Positions 37,008-44,847 of a stretch of DNA of 64,000 nucleotides are shown piece after piece. The position numbers and the translations under genes are program-made. Source of the stretch: Microbacterium oxydans (GTDB lineage: Bacteria > Actinomycetota > Actinomycetes > Actinomycetales > Microbacteriaceae). Every line of letters starts with the position of its first letter. Position 1 is the stretch's first letter. The stretch covers positions 186,001 to 250,000 of the forward strand of contig NZ_JYIW01000025.1 of NCBI RefSeq assembly GCF_000956525.1, given 5' to 3'. The notes beneath the pieces were generated by a model. It had not been told where the DNA came from. It saw nothing but the letters and a program-made list of their open reading frames with translations, and made no database searches.

Positions 37008-37777
37008 GCGGATGCTCCTGCAGTGTCATCGTTCAGCGAACCGGTGATGAGCGCGATGATCTCGTCTCGAGTGGTGTCCTCTCGCCGACGAACGCCAGCA
37101 ACTGCGCCGAGCCGCATCACGTGGATCCGATCTGCGAGTTCGAATACCAGGCCCATGTCGTGACTGATGAGGATGACGGTGTTGCCTCTGTCGCGCAGGG
37201 TCGCGATGATGTGGGCGGCTTGGGCCGTCTCTCGGACACCGAGCGCAGCCGTCGGCTCGTCGAGGATGACGATGTGCCCGCCGGTGCGGACTGCGCGTGC
37301 GATGGCGATAATCTGGCGCTGCCCACCGGAGAGCATGCCTATCTGAGTTCGTACGGATGAGACCGTGACGTTGAGCTCATCGAGGAACTCACGGGACTCG
37401 GTCTCCATGCGGCGTCGATCAGCGAACAGCCCGCGGCGAGGGATCTGCCCCAGGAACATGTTGGTTGCAACGTCGAGGACCTCGACCAAAGCCAGGTCCT
37501 GGAAGACGGTCGCGATGCCGGCCGCGCGCGCATCCGCGGGGCTGTGGAGCGAATGTTCCTGGTCCCGCACCCATACCTCGCCGGAGTCCGGACGGTGGAT
37601 TCCGCTCATCGTGCGGACGAGGCTGGACTTGCCGGCTCCGTTGTCTCCGACGATGGCGAGGATTTCACCGGGGTATGCGTCCAGATCTACGTCGCGGAGG
37701 GCGACGACGTGACCGAAGGACTTGGTGATTCCTCGAAGTCGCAGTGCCGGAGCCGTCACGGTTGCGGGGGCGCTCAT
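37004..37777 (-). CDS. Ribose-type ABC transporter ATP-binding protein, single domain
   Basis: 257 residues: Walker A VGDNGAGKS (near residue 44), signature LSGGQRQ, Walker B HIVILDEPTAALG, and H-loop LISHD. CUT2 ATPases are usually double-domain proteins of about 500 residues; this one has a single domain, as in the frcA-type subgroup, so it must work as a homodimer. It overlaps both neighbours by four bases. Confidence 0.94.
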   Translation of the reverse strand: MSAPATVTAPALRLRGITKSFGHVVALRDVDLDAYPGEILAIVGDNGAGKSSLVRTMSGIHRPDSGEVWVRDQEHSLHSPADARAAGIATVFQDLALVEVLDVATNMFLGQIPRRGLFADRRRMETESREFLDELNVTVSSVRTQIGMLSGGQRQIIAIARAVRTGGHIVILDEPTAALGVRETAQAAHIIATLRDRGNTVILISHDMGLVFELADRIHVMRLGAVAGVRRREDTTRDEIIALITGSLNDDTAGASA

Positions 37778-38718
37778 TTGGAATCCTCGAGGTACTCGTC
37801 GAGGTTTTCTGCGGTGACGAAGACGGTTCCGGTGTCGATGTTGGTCTCGATCTCCTTGCCCTCTGACAGGGCCACGGCGTTGTCGATGGCGGTCTCTGCC
37901 ATCCCGCAGAAGTCCTGCTTGCTGGTCCCGTAGAGCGTGCCCTCGCGGATGCCGGCAACGACCTGGTCCGTGAGGTCGTTGACCACGCCTACGACGTCAC
38001 CCTCGGCACCCTTCTCCTTGATGGCTGTCGTGATGCCCGCGACGGCCGTTCCCTGCCACGACCAGATCACGGTCGTCTCCGGGTGGGTGCTGAGTGCTCG
38101 TGACACGACATCGGCCGTCTGGGACGCGTCCGCGTTATCGAAGACGGTGTCTACGATCTCGACGTTGGCGGGGAGGGCCTCTTTCAGGCCTTCGATGATG
38201 ACCTCGCCAGCACCGCCGGGACCGTTGGTGACAATCAGCAGCTTCTCCGAGTCGCTGATCTTGCCGATCTGCTCGGCCACTGCAGCCCCGTACTTGGAAT
38301 ACGCGGTGCCGACCGTGAAGTCCTGAAGAGATGTTGCATCGGCCGTGTTGATGGTGCCGACGATGATTCCCGCGTCCTTCGCTCGCTGCATCAGCGGGTT
38401 GAACTGAGCAGGCTCGACCGGAACCATCAGTACGGCGTCGTAGCCCTGTGTGATGGCTTGCGAGATGCGGTCAACGCTGAACGCATTGTCCACGGCGAGG
38501 GCCGTTGGTCCGGCGGTGTCCGCCTTGAGTCCGAGCTCTTCGGCGTGAGCAAGGAAGCACTCGTCGAAGGTCGCCCAGTCAGGGTAGGCGGGCAGCGGGT
38601 TCGACATGAAGATGCTCTCCAGCTTGTCCGGTGCGGGAGACGCCGCCGGGGCGGAGGAGCATCCTGTGAAGATGAGTGCGGCTGCGGTCGCGGCGGGGAT
38701 AAGCATTTTGTTGCGCAT
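37774..38718 (-). CDS. Substrate-binding lipoprotein of ribose-type ABC importer
   Basis: 314 residues. Lipoprotein signal MRNKMLIPAATAAALIFTGC with the lipid-anchored Cys at residue 20, then a periplasmic-binding-protein fold of the RbsB type (ISQAITQGYDAVLMVPVEPA). Captures the ligand outside the membrane for the permease/ATPase encoded next. RbsB-type proteins bind sugars, polyols and autoinducer-2; the four ester hydrolases in the same operon suggest an acylated ligand, which is inference. Confidence 0.9.
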   Translation of the reverse strand: MRNKMLIPAATAAALIFTGCSSAPAASPAPDKLESIFMSNPLPAYPDWATFDECFLAHAEELGLKADTAGPTALAVDNAFSVDRISQAITQGYDAVLMVPVEPAQFNPLMQRAKDAGIIVGTINTADATSLQDFTVGTAYSKYGAAVAEQIGKISDSEKLLIVTNGPGGAGEVIIEGLKEALPANVEIVDTVFDNADASQTADVVSRALSTHPETTVIWSWQGTAVAGITTAIKEKGAEGDVVGVVNDLTDQVVAGIREGTLYGTSKQDFCGMAETAIDNAVALSEGKEIETNIDTGTVFVTAENLDEYLEDSK

Positions 38719-38721
38719 GGT

Positions 38722-39642
38722 TCACTCCGTTGTGGTGGGCGCGAGCACGGAATTGTGATCGCGGGGGTTGTTAGAGGTGGTTGTCGAGGGATGCTGGCGT
38801 GATGGGCTGTCGCACAGAGCCCGGGCCGCATTGGCAGCGATGGTCTCGACGATGACTGGCCATGCTTTCTGGGGCAGCTCGTGGCCCATGCCCGCCACGA
38901 CTTCGAGCCGGGATGTGGAAATGAGGGCATGTAGTTCGTGCGACGCGCGCGGGTCGATAAGGGCGTCGGCATCTCCGGTGAGGACAAGGGTGGGTGCTGT
39001 GATGCGGCGCACGGACTCGGTGCGGTCGCCCGCTCTGAACACGGCGGACGCCTGCCTCGCGTTTCCGCTCTTTAGCGCGTCGCGGTCGAAGGACGCTTCG
39101 GCCAGCTCTCGCAACCACGCGTGGTCGCGTGGGTAGATGTCTTCGTCGGAGCTGCAGGCAAGTTCCCCGTCGAGGAACAGTTGTATGGCCTGCTCGCGCC
39201 CCAGATCCTCATGGTCTTCGAGGATCTCGCGGTCGACGGCTTGTGGAAGAAGCCATCGCGATGACGCTGTCGTATAGATCAGGCTGAGTGATGCGACGAG
39301 CTCGGGGCGTGTGATGGCGAGAAGCTGGGAGATCATTCCTCCCATGGATTGACCGACGACATGCACGCGGGTGAGATGTAAGGCGTCGAGAAGCCCGGCG
39401 GTATCTTCTGCCATATCGTCGAGTGAGTATGTGACCGAGGGGAACTTCTGCGAAAGGCCGACGTCGCGGTTGTCGAACCGTACGACGAAGAAGCCCGCGT
39501 TGACGAGCAGCTGGCAGAACTCTTCGCGCCACTTGATCATCTGGGCTGTGAGCCCTTCGATGAGCAACAGAGGGCGCGCGGAGGGATGTCCGAACGTGTC
39601 GTAGAAGAGCTCAGTGCCGTTGGCGACAGTGATGTGTGGCAT
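38722..39642 (-). CDS. Alpha/beta hydrolase, RdmC/methylesterase-like
   Basis: 306 residues, classical fold: strand VRFDNRDVGLSQ (typical of the aclacinomycin methylesterase-like group), nucleophile elbow VVGQSMGG, acid in VLTGDADALIDPRA and His in AGMGHELP. No signal. A short C-terminal tail is rich in Thr/Asn. Three bases separate it from both the preceding hydrolase and the following lipoprotein gene. It cleaves an ester or related bond; substrate unknown. Confidence 0.88.
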   Translation of the reverse strand: MPHITVANGTELFYDTFGHPSARPLLLIEGLTAQMIKWREEFCQLLVNAGFFVVRFDNRDVGLSQKFPSVTYSLDDMAEDTAGLLDALHLTRVHVVGQSMGGMISQLLAITRPELVASLSLIYTTASSRWLLPQAVDREILEDHEDLGREQAIQLFLDGELACSSDEDIYPRDHAWLRELAEASFDRDALKSGNARQASAVFRAGDRTESVRRITAPTLVLTGDADALIDPRASHELHALISTSRLEVVAGMGHELPQKAWPVIVETIAANAARALCDSPSRQHPSTTTSNNPRDHNSVLAPTTTE

Positions 39643-39645
39643 TGT

Positions 39646-40599
39646 TCAAGCCGCTGCTTTCTGCGTGCCCGATGCGCCTTTCAGAGCCGCGATCACGGTG
39701 TCGCGCCAAGTGCGTGCTGCTTCGAGCGCAGAGGTCATCAGAGGGGAAGCGTGGATCTGGCCGGGGGCGACGCGGTAGTCGACGGCGACCCCTGCCGCTC
39801 GCAAACGTTCCGCGTACCTGTCAGCCCCGCCGCGGAGGAGGTCGTACTCGGCCGCGAGAATGAGGGCAGGTGGCAAATCGCGAAGGTCAGTGGCGAGGAT
39901 GGGGGATGCGTAAGGGCTGTGTGCGTCGTCGGGACCGGCGAAGAGGTCGAGCTGGATCTGCTCGAACTCAGCGGTCTCGAAGAGGAATCCTGTGCCGTAC
40001 TCGGTGAGGTTCGTCTGGCCGGTGAGGTCGAGAGCGGGAACTTCCAGCACCTGGAGAGCGAGCGTGGGGCCGTGCTGATCTCGCGACCACAGCGCGACAG
40101 CGGCCGCGATATTGCCGCCCGATGATTGGCCTCCGATCATGAGCGCGTCTGGCTGAATCTTTAGCCGCGAAGCGTTGTTCGCCACCCATTCCAGAGCCGC
40201 ATAGCCGTCCCTGACAGCGGAAGGGAACTTGCGCTCTGGGGCGAGGCGGTAACCGACGGACACTACGACGACGTTCGCGCCGAGGCAGCGCTCTCGGCAC
40301 GTTCCGTCGACGTAGTCGTAGTGCACGGAGCCGCCGCGGAAGCCGCCGCCGAAGAAACTGATGAAGCCCGGATGGGGGCCCGCCGTCGGCGGCACGTAGA
40401 TCAGGAGCTCGATCTCGCCGTCGATCACGGGGATGGTCACAGAGGTGCGGTGCACGTCGGATGGGTAGGGCTCGGCCAGCTGCGCGGCGAGGGTGTTCAT
40501 GGTCATCCGCTCCATGGCGCGGTGTTGGAGCGGATCGGAGGTCACTTCAGGTGTGGGGATCGTCGACAAGAGCTCAGCGATCTTCGGGTCCAAGGGCAT
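39646..40599 (-). CDS. Alpha/beta hydrolase fold-3 (HSL-type) esterase with altered oxyanion motif
   Basis: 317 residues. GQSSGGNIAAA is the nucleophile elbow, YRLAPERKFPSA and the C-terminal DLLRGGADRYAERLRAAGV with VAPGQIHAS carry the acid and His. The oxyanion motif, normally HGGG, reads FFGGGF, so the His is replaced by Phe. Start ATG 40599 with GAGGA upstream; the frame open to 40704 would run through both LacI-type operators and is not used. First gene of the seven-gene operon. Confidence 0.88.
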   Translation of the reverse strand: MPLDPKIAELLSTIPTPEVTSDPLQHRAMERMTMNTLAAQLAEPYPSDVHRTSVTIPVIDGEIELLIYVPPTAGPHPGFISFFGGGFRGGSVHYDYVDGTCRERCLGANVVVVSVGYRLAPERKFPSAVRDGYAALEWVANNASRLKIQPDALMIGGQSSGGNIAAAVALWSRDQHGPTLALQVLEVPALDLTGQTNLTEYGTGFLFETAEFEQIQLDLFAGPDDAHSPYASPILATDLRDLPPALILAAEYDLLRGGADRYAERLRAAGVAVDYRVAPGQIHASPLMTSALEAARTWRDTVIAALKGASGTQKAAA

Positions 40600-40657
40600 C
40601 TTCGTCCTCTTCGGTGCTCGGGAGTTGAGGTGGACACGATGAAGCTTTCGCGGCGGG

Positions 40658-40705
40658 TTAATCGTGTCAACCAGAACTGTAAGCCTTATGATTAATCGTG
40701 TCAAC
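40658..40705. promoter_or_regulatory. Tandem LacI-type operators in divergent region
   Basis: TTAATCGTGTCAAC occurs at 40658-40671 and again at 40692-40705, a 34-base period that puts the sites on nearly the same helix face. They lie between the esterase-ABC operon and the second lacI-type gene and probably control both. Confidence 0.75.
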
Positions 40706-40719
40706 TAGATGGGTGGAAC

Positions 40720-41709
40720 ATGAAGCGGGTGACGATCTCCGACATCGCGCGAGCGGCGGATGTGTCTAGAGCAACCGTGAGCTACGCGCTCAACGACCGG
40801 CCGGGGGCGCGTATGAGTGATGCGACGCGCCAGCTGGTCCTGTCCACGGCAGAGAGTCTGGGGTATCAGGGTTCGCCAGCTGCGCGCGCTCTCCGCATCG
40901 GGCGCGGTGAAGTGGTGCTCTTGTTGCTGCCAGACTGGAGCACCACGGGTGAACTCGGCCGCGTCCTCAGTGAGGTCGGACGTCGAACGGCGGACATCGG
41001 GTTGGTGTGCCTGCGCTATGAGGGTCCCGATTGGAAAGGTCGCCTACGAGAACTGCTGGGCATGGTCACCGCGGCAGCCGTCGTCACCTTCGAGCCGCTG
41101 AGCCCGTCGGATACGGCGGCCGTCGAGACCGCAGGCATCCCTGAAGTTCGGGCCTGGCTTCTAGACTCGAAATCGCACCCACACACCACCCATATTCATC
41201 AGTCCGACATCGTGCAAGCGCAGGTGAACCACCTGCTCGAGCGCGGCAGCGCCTCACTCGCGTTCGTTGCGGCGACCGAAGATCGTGACCTGCCTTTTGT
41301 CGAAGCGCGCCGCGGAGCGTTCCGACGGATTTGCGCTGAAAGGCGTCTCAACCTCGCTGGCGACGTCGTCCTGTCCGAAGGGGTAAACGAGCTAGGCGAG
41401 CTCCTGCCGGGGTGGATCAGGGAGGGGCAGCCCCTTGGCGTGGTTGCGTTCAGCGATCCGAGCGCAGTGGCCGTTGCGACCGCAGCTGCGCAGTGCGGGT
41501 TGTCGGTGCCGGAGCAGGTCAAGGTCATCGGAGTAGACGACTCGGCACTCGCCACGCTCGTAGCACCCGCGCTGACGAGCATCCACTTTGACCTTGCAAG
41601 TGAGGCGGCGTCCGTAGCAGCGGAACTCGCGGATGTGCTTTCCCTGCCTGCGCCGCCGCCGGCTCAGCTAGCCGCGCCCGTTGCGGTTGTCGCCCGCGCT
41701 TCGACCTGA
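40720..41709 (+). CDS. LacI-family transcriptional regulator of the esterase-ABC operon
   Basis: 329 residues: helix-turn-helix TISDIARAADVSRATVSYAL then hinge SPAARALRIGRG, and a sugar-binding-type effector domain with VIGVDDSALATLVAPALTSI. It diverges from the seven-gene operon, with two tandem operators in the gap. The closest operator is 15 bases before its own ATG, so autorepression is likely. Its operators share only the GTGTCAA half with the first LacI regulon, so the two regulators are probably separate. Confidence 0.92.
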   Translation: MKRVTISDIARAADVSRATVSYALNDRPGARMSDATRQLVLSTAESLGYQGSPAARALRIGRGEVVLLLLPDWSTTGELGRVLSEVGRRTADIGLVCLRYEGPDWKGRLRELLGMVTAAAVVTFEPLSPSDTAAVETAGIPEVRAWLLDSKSHPHTTHIHQSDIVQAQVNHLLERGSASLAFVAATEDRDLPFVEARRGAFRRICAERRLNLAGDVVLSEGVNELGELLPGWIREGQPLGVVAFSDPSAVAVATAAAQCGLSVPEQVKVIGVDDSALATLVAPALTSIHFDLASEAASVAAELADVLSLPAPPPAQLAAPVAVVARAST

Positions 41710-41751
41710 CCGATACGCCCTCGTCCGCACGTACGCCATAGGAGGGCTGGC

Positions 41752-42360
41752 CTAAGGTCGCAATCCGCCTATCAGGTGCGCGAGGATAGGCGGCTCCGCG
41801 GCGACTAACTTGGGCGGGTGAGCGGAGATCGCGTAGGCGGAGAGCATCCGTCCGCTGTCGAGTAGCTTCGCCAAAGAGCGGGCCGCGCCTTTGTTCCAGT
41901 ACCCGCAACGGATACCGTCTTGATACACGGCCACCGCGTTCGCATCAAACTCGTTCTCGGGCTCACGTACAAGTTCGGCGGGGCCGATACGGAGGTTGCC
42001 GGGCGCGTGCTCTTCCCCGCGCACGCGAACGCTCCAGATGCCGAGGCGTCTCAGGGCCAGCGATCCCGCGTTGACGAGCCGGCCTGTCGAGGTCTCGGAC
42101 AGCCACCACTCGCCGTGGAACTCAACAATCCTGAGGTTCGGCAGCCCACGGTCACTCAAACGCAGGAGTTCGTTGGCTTCGTCGGCTGAGAGATAGGGCG
42201 AGACATACCCGTCGGGCCTGCCTCCGGGAGCGTAGGCGGATACCGTAATGCCCGACGCAGTCTCACGTCGCGAGACGAGGATCGGCTCAGCAGGGGTTCC
42301 GGCGCTACCGGGACTCACTGTCGGCGGGCGTCGGCGTCCTAACCAGTCGAGAAGACCCAT
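41752..42360 (-). CDS. HIRAN-domain protein
   Basis: 202 residues. The second half reads as a HIRAN domain: VRGEEHAPGNLRIGPAELVR, EPENEFDANAVAVYQDG, CGYWNKGAARSLAKLL. HIRAN domains bind DNA ends or damaged DNA and appear alone in many actinobacterial accessory regions. The N-terminal 90 residues have no recognised domain. It opens the accessory region, ending 42 bases from the second lacI gene. Confidence 0.75.
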   Translation of the reverse strand: MGLLDWLGRRRPPTVSPGSAGTPAEPILVSRRETASGITVSAYAPGGRPDGYVSPYLSADEANELLRLSDRGLPNLRIVEFHGEWWLSETSTGRLVNAGSLALRRLGIWSVRVRGEEHAPGNLRIGPAELVREPENEFDANAVAVYQDGIRCGYWNKGAARSLAKLLDSGRMLSAYAISAHPPKLVAAEPPILAHLIGGLRP

Positions 42361-42426
42361 GCACGGAAGGGTAGCCCAGCCTGCGTTGCGTTAAAACGAT
42401 GAGCTGGTGGACCGTTCGCCGTCGCT

Positions 42427-42819
42427 TCAACTACTCCAAGCCCACGCGGTGTGCCGCGCGTCTCGCAGCACTTCGTCGAGTTGCCCGCTCAGGAGCCGTT
42501 CGATGGCGCTCGGGGCAACTTCACCTGACTCGTCGTCCACGCTGGTGTTCAGCCACTGTGCCCACGTCCACCGCCCCTTCGTGCCGGTGCTCAGCACTTG
42601 AAGGACATCGCCGAGGCCGGCAACCAAGTGCCCGTCCGAGACCTGGAACGCGGGATAGAGCAGCACATCGTCGCTGGTTCTCAGCTCGAGTACGGTGAGC
42701 GATGTCGCCGCGTCGGCCACGTCCGACTCTTCCCAGCCGAGGGTGCGAGCAAGTGATGTGGCGGTGAAGCAGGATCCAACGATCTCGGCCCAAGGATTCG
42801 GTTTATCGCTATCGGTCAT
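42427..42819 (-). CDS. Hypothetical protein, resembles Xre/ParS/MbcA antitoxin C-terminus
   Basis: 130 residues. SCFTATSLARTLGWEESDVA looks like a short helical DNA-binding part, and WTWAQWLNT with AIERLLSGQLDEVLRDARH resembles the DUF2384/MbcA toxin-binding tail. No RES toxin lies next to it. It overlaps the upstream VbhA-like gene by four bases. Function is inferred only from general resemblance. Confidence 0.6.
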   Translation of the reverse strand: MTDSDKPNPWAEIVGSCFTATSLARTLGWEESDVADAATSLTVLELRTSDDVLLYPAFQVSDGHLVAGLGDVLQVLSTGTKGRWTWAQWLNTSVDDESGEVAPSAIERLLSGQLDEVLRDARHTAWAWSS

Positions 42820-43013
42820 GGCTCGTCCTTCGGGGGCCGTGTGTGTCGGCGGACGACAACTTCGATGATCTCGTCGAGAGTTCGCCGCCCGTGGATGTAG
42901 TCGTGAGCGTCGCGTAACGCTTCGGGACTTGGGGATCGGCCGTCGAGTCGCAGATCGGCGAACGCGTTCTCCACGCCCCGACGCCGCCGCTCCTCGTCAG
43001 TCTCGTCGTTCAT
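42816..43013 (-). CDS. Small VbhA-like antitoxin-domain protein
   Basis: 65 residues. LRLDGRSPSPEALRDAHDYI then GRRTLDEIIEVV resembles the VbhA antitoxin domain, which in other bacteria neutralises Fic toxins. No Fic motif (HPFxxGNGR) occurs nearby. Start ATG 43013 chosen because it begins the conserved part; it overlaps the upstream gene by 17 bases and the downstream one by four. Confidence 0.6.
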   Translation of the reverse strand: MNDETDEERRRRGVENAFADLRLDGRSPSPEALRDAHDYIHGRRTLDEIIEVVVRRHTRPPKDEP

Positions 43014-43398
43014 CGTCGTAGTTCTTGTGGTCGTCACAGAAGATGCCGATCCATCCCGTTCGACTTCGACGGCCGTTCCCAGGGCGGCCGCAGGCTTCGC
43101 ACGTGACCCTCGACTCAGCCTCCGCGGCGGCCAGCGCCGCACGAACTTCGTCGGAGGTGACGGGCCCCTTCATGTGCACGTCAAGCGAGCCGAATTTCTG
43201 CTTCACTTGCGTGAGCCGATAGCTGGGTTCGACCGAGCGTAGGCGCTCGTCGAGGCGGACGAGGATGGGCCACCATCCACGCATGACTCCGATGGTCTGC
43301 CACTGTGGCAGCTGGGCGATGCGTTGCCGGATGTTTTCGACGGCAGGCGGGAAACCATCGCCATTCCAGGCGATGAGTTCCTCGTCGCATGTCGTCAT
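42997..43398 (-). CDS. Hypothetical protein with zinc-ribbon-like tail
   Basis: 133 residues. Starts at ATG 43398 (MTTCDEELIAWNGDG). The N-terminal part contains WWPILVRLDERL and SYRLTQVKQKFGSLDVH, and the tail has TCEACGRPG and FCDDH, which could bind one zinc. No family name can be given. It is first of a three-gene overlapping set ending at 42427. Confidence 0.7.
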   Translation of the reverse strand: MTTCDEELIAWNGDGFPPAVENIRQRIAQLPQWQTIGVMRGWWPILVRLDERLRSVEPSYRLTQVKQKFGSLDVHMKGPVTSDEVRAALAAAEAESRVTCEACGRPGNGRRSRTGWIGIFCDDHKNYDDERRD

Positions 43399-43476
43399 GC
43401 GGCCACTGTAGGCCTTGCGTCCGACATTCGAAACGCGACTTCCGACAGGCGCGGGCCCGTGTGCCCTCGCCACGTC

Positions 43477-44286
43477 TCAGCCCTCTGCCAGTCCGCGGAT
43501 GACAGCGAGGCTCGGGGTTGCCATCCTCAGGCTGCCCATGTCCAGGATCGCGAGATTTCCTTCCTGGGTATCTCGACCGAGGCTTGCTACCCGACGCCCG
43601 TCGGCCGTCTTGCCGCCCCCGGGTACGTGCATGTGCCCGTGCACGAGCAGCTCTGGGCGTACGGCATTCCACACCTTGCTGACTCGAGCTCGAGACGCGG
43701 CCGACTCGGCGAGGGCCCTGTCGGTGAACCAATGTGGAGTGGTGCGCAGGTGTGTCTGGACAGGGCGAACCGGGGTGTCGGCGGGAGACTCATGGGTGAG
43801 CATCAGGTCAGCTGGGCCGCAGGCAATTGCGGCCGCCACGTGCTCGTCGGTGATGGCCTCATCCGGCCACCAGGTCAGACCTTCTTGTCGCGATTCGCGG
43901 TCGACGGATGAGGCACCGCCAAGCGAGAGGACGGATCGGCCGCCGATGGTGAGCCGCCCCGGGCGAGGCAGCAGCCATACGAGTTCAGAGAGGCGCACAG
44001 CGGATCCGGGGTGGGCTTCGAGGATGGGAGTGAACTTGTTCCACGGTTCGTGGTTACCGAGGGTGACATAGATGCGCTCTATTGGCGACTCGGCGAAGAC
44101 CTCGTCGACGTCGTTGACGTTCATCCACCAGTCGCCCAAATGCAGCATTGTCGATACGTCTGGCGCGAGCGGGGTGAGGGCTCGGGCGATGACGCGGGCC
44201 CATCCGGTGTTGCCGTGCCAGTCGCCGCACACAGCCACACGTTGATCTCGCAGCGCGATGTCGGTCGCCGATTCGTAATCTCTCAT
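43477..44286 (-). CDS. Calcineurin-like metallophosphoesterase
   Basis: 269 residues, two-metal phosphoesterase. All five motifs are visible: CGDWHGN, HLGDWW, LGNHEPW, LTHESP and VHGHMHV. Likely substrates are nucleotides or phosphodiesters; the subtype cannot be assigned. ATG 44286 has GGGAGC at good spacing; the frame extends to 44358 without a ribosome site. Stands alone, 78 bases upstream of the next minus-strand gene. Confidence 0.9.
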   Translation of the reverse strand: MRDYESATDIALRDQRVAVCGDWHGNTGWARVIARALTPLAPDVSTMLHLGDWWMNVNDVDEVFAESPIERIYVTLGNHEPWNKFTPILEAHPGSAVRLSELVWLLPRPGRLTIGGRSVLSLGGASSVDRESRQEGLTWWPDEAITDEHVAAAIACGPADLMLTHESPADTPVRPVQTHLRTTPHWFTDRALAESAASRARVSKVWNAVRPELLVHGHMHVPGGGKTADGRRVASLGRDTQEGNLAILDMGSLRMATPSLAVIRGLAEG

Positions 44287-44432
44287 GCGCTCCCGCTCCC
44301 ATCCGTGAGCTCGTCGTGGGTCATCTTCTGCGGACACCGTAGACCCAGCAACGGACATCCGGGTCGACGCGCGGCATGTCTGCCTTCGGTCCTAGACTGG
44401 CGACTCTTCGGCCGGAGGAAGGATCGCCGGTA

Positions 44433-44750
44433 TTGGGGACCAGTAAACGACTCGCACCTCTCTATGACCGCTACTCGCAGCACCGCGCGATCTTGGAGGC
44501 GGCCCGGTCCGGCCCCCTGCAGTCGCTGACCACGCGTGAGCTCGCGTTTGACCGGCAGCCGCTCACCATCTACCCGCGTCCGTACTCTGCGGTGACGGCC
44601 TGGGTGCGTTTCGGGCCCGAGTCAGTTCGCGTCGATGCGGTGCTGCTCCGGTCCACTCCGCTCGCAGCGGGGATCGCGTTCAAGGCGGAGGATCAGGTGT
44701 TCCGGTGCTGGGTGTGGGGGAACGCCGTCGAGCTCGCGAAAGTCACATGA
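44433..44750 (+). CDS. Small hypothetical protein
   Basis: About 105 residues, no recognised domain. The conserved-looking part starts at LGTSKRLAPLYDRYSQHRAI and ends in RCWVWGNAVELAKVT. I take TTG 44433, ten bases after GGAGGAAGG; the frame reaches an ATG at 44376, which would overlap a non-conserved stretch. Diverges from the phosphoesterase gene. Confidence 0.55.
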   Translation: MGTSKRLAPLYDRYSQHRAILEAARSGPLQSLTTRELAFDRQPLTIYPRPYSAVTAWVRFGPESVRVDAVLLRSTPLAAGIAFKAEDQVFRCWVWGNAVELAKVT

Positions 44751-44847
44751 ATCGCCCGCCGCGGTATGGCCGTTTTCTCGCGCGCGCCTCTAAGTTGAGA
44801 CTGCGGCGAAGCCGTGCGCGACTGGGTGACGCGCGGAGGGGGCAATC

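Noticed and set aside
41710..41751. Left transposon end next to the second lacI gene
   Set aside because: No repeat matching the sequence after tniQ could be found, so the boundary of the accessory region cannot be stated.
42816..43013. Complete Fic toxin-antitoxin system
   Set aside because: No Fic motif or Fic-sized gene occurs in the neighbourhood; only the antitoxin-like domain is visible.
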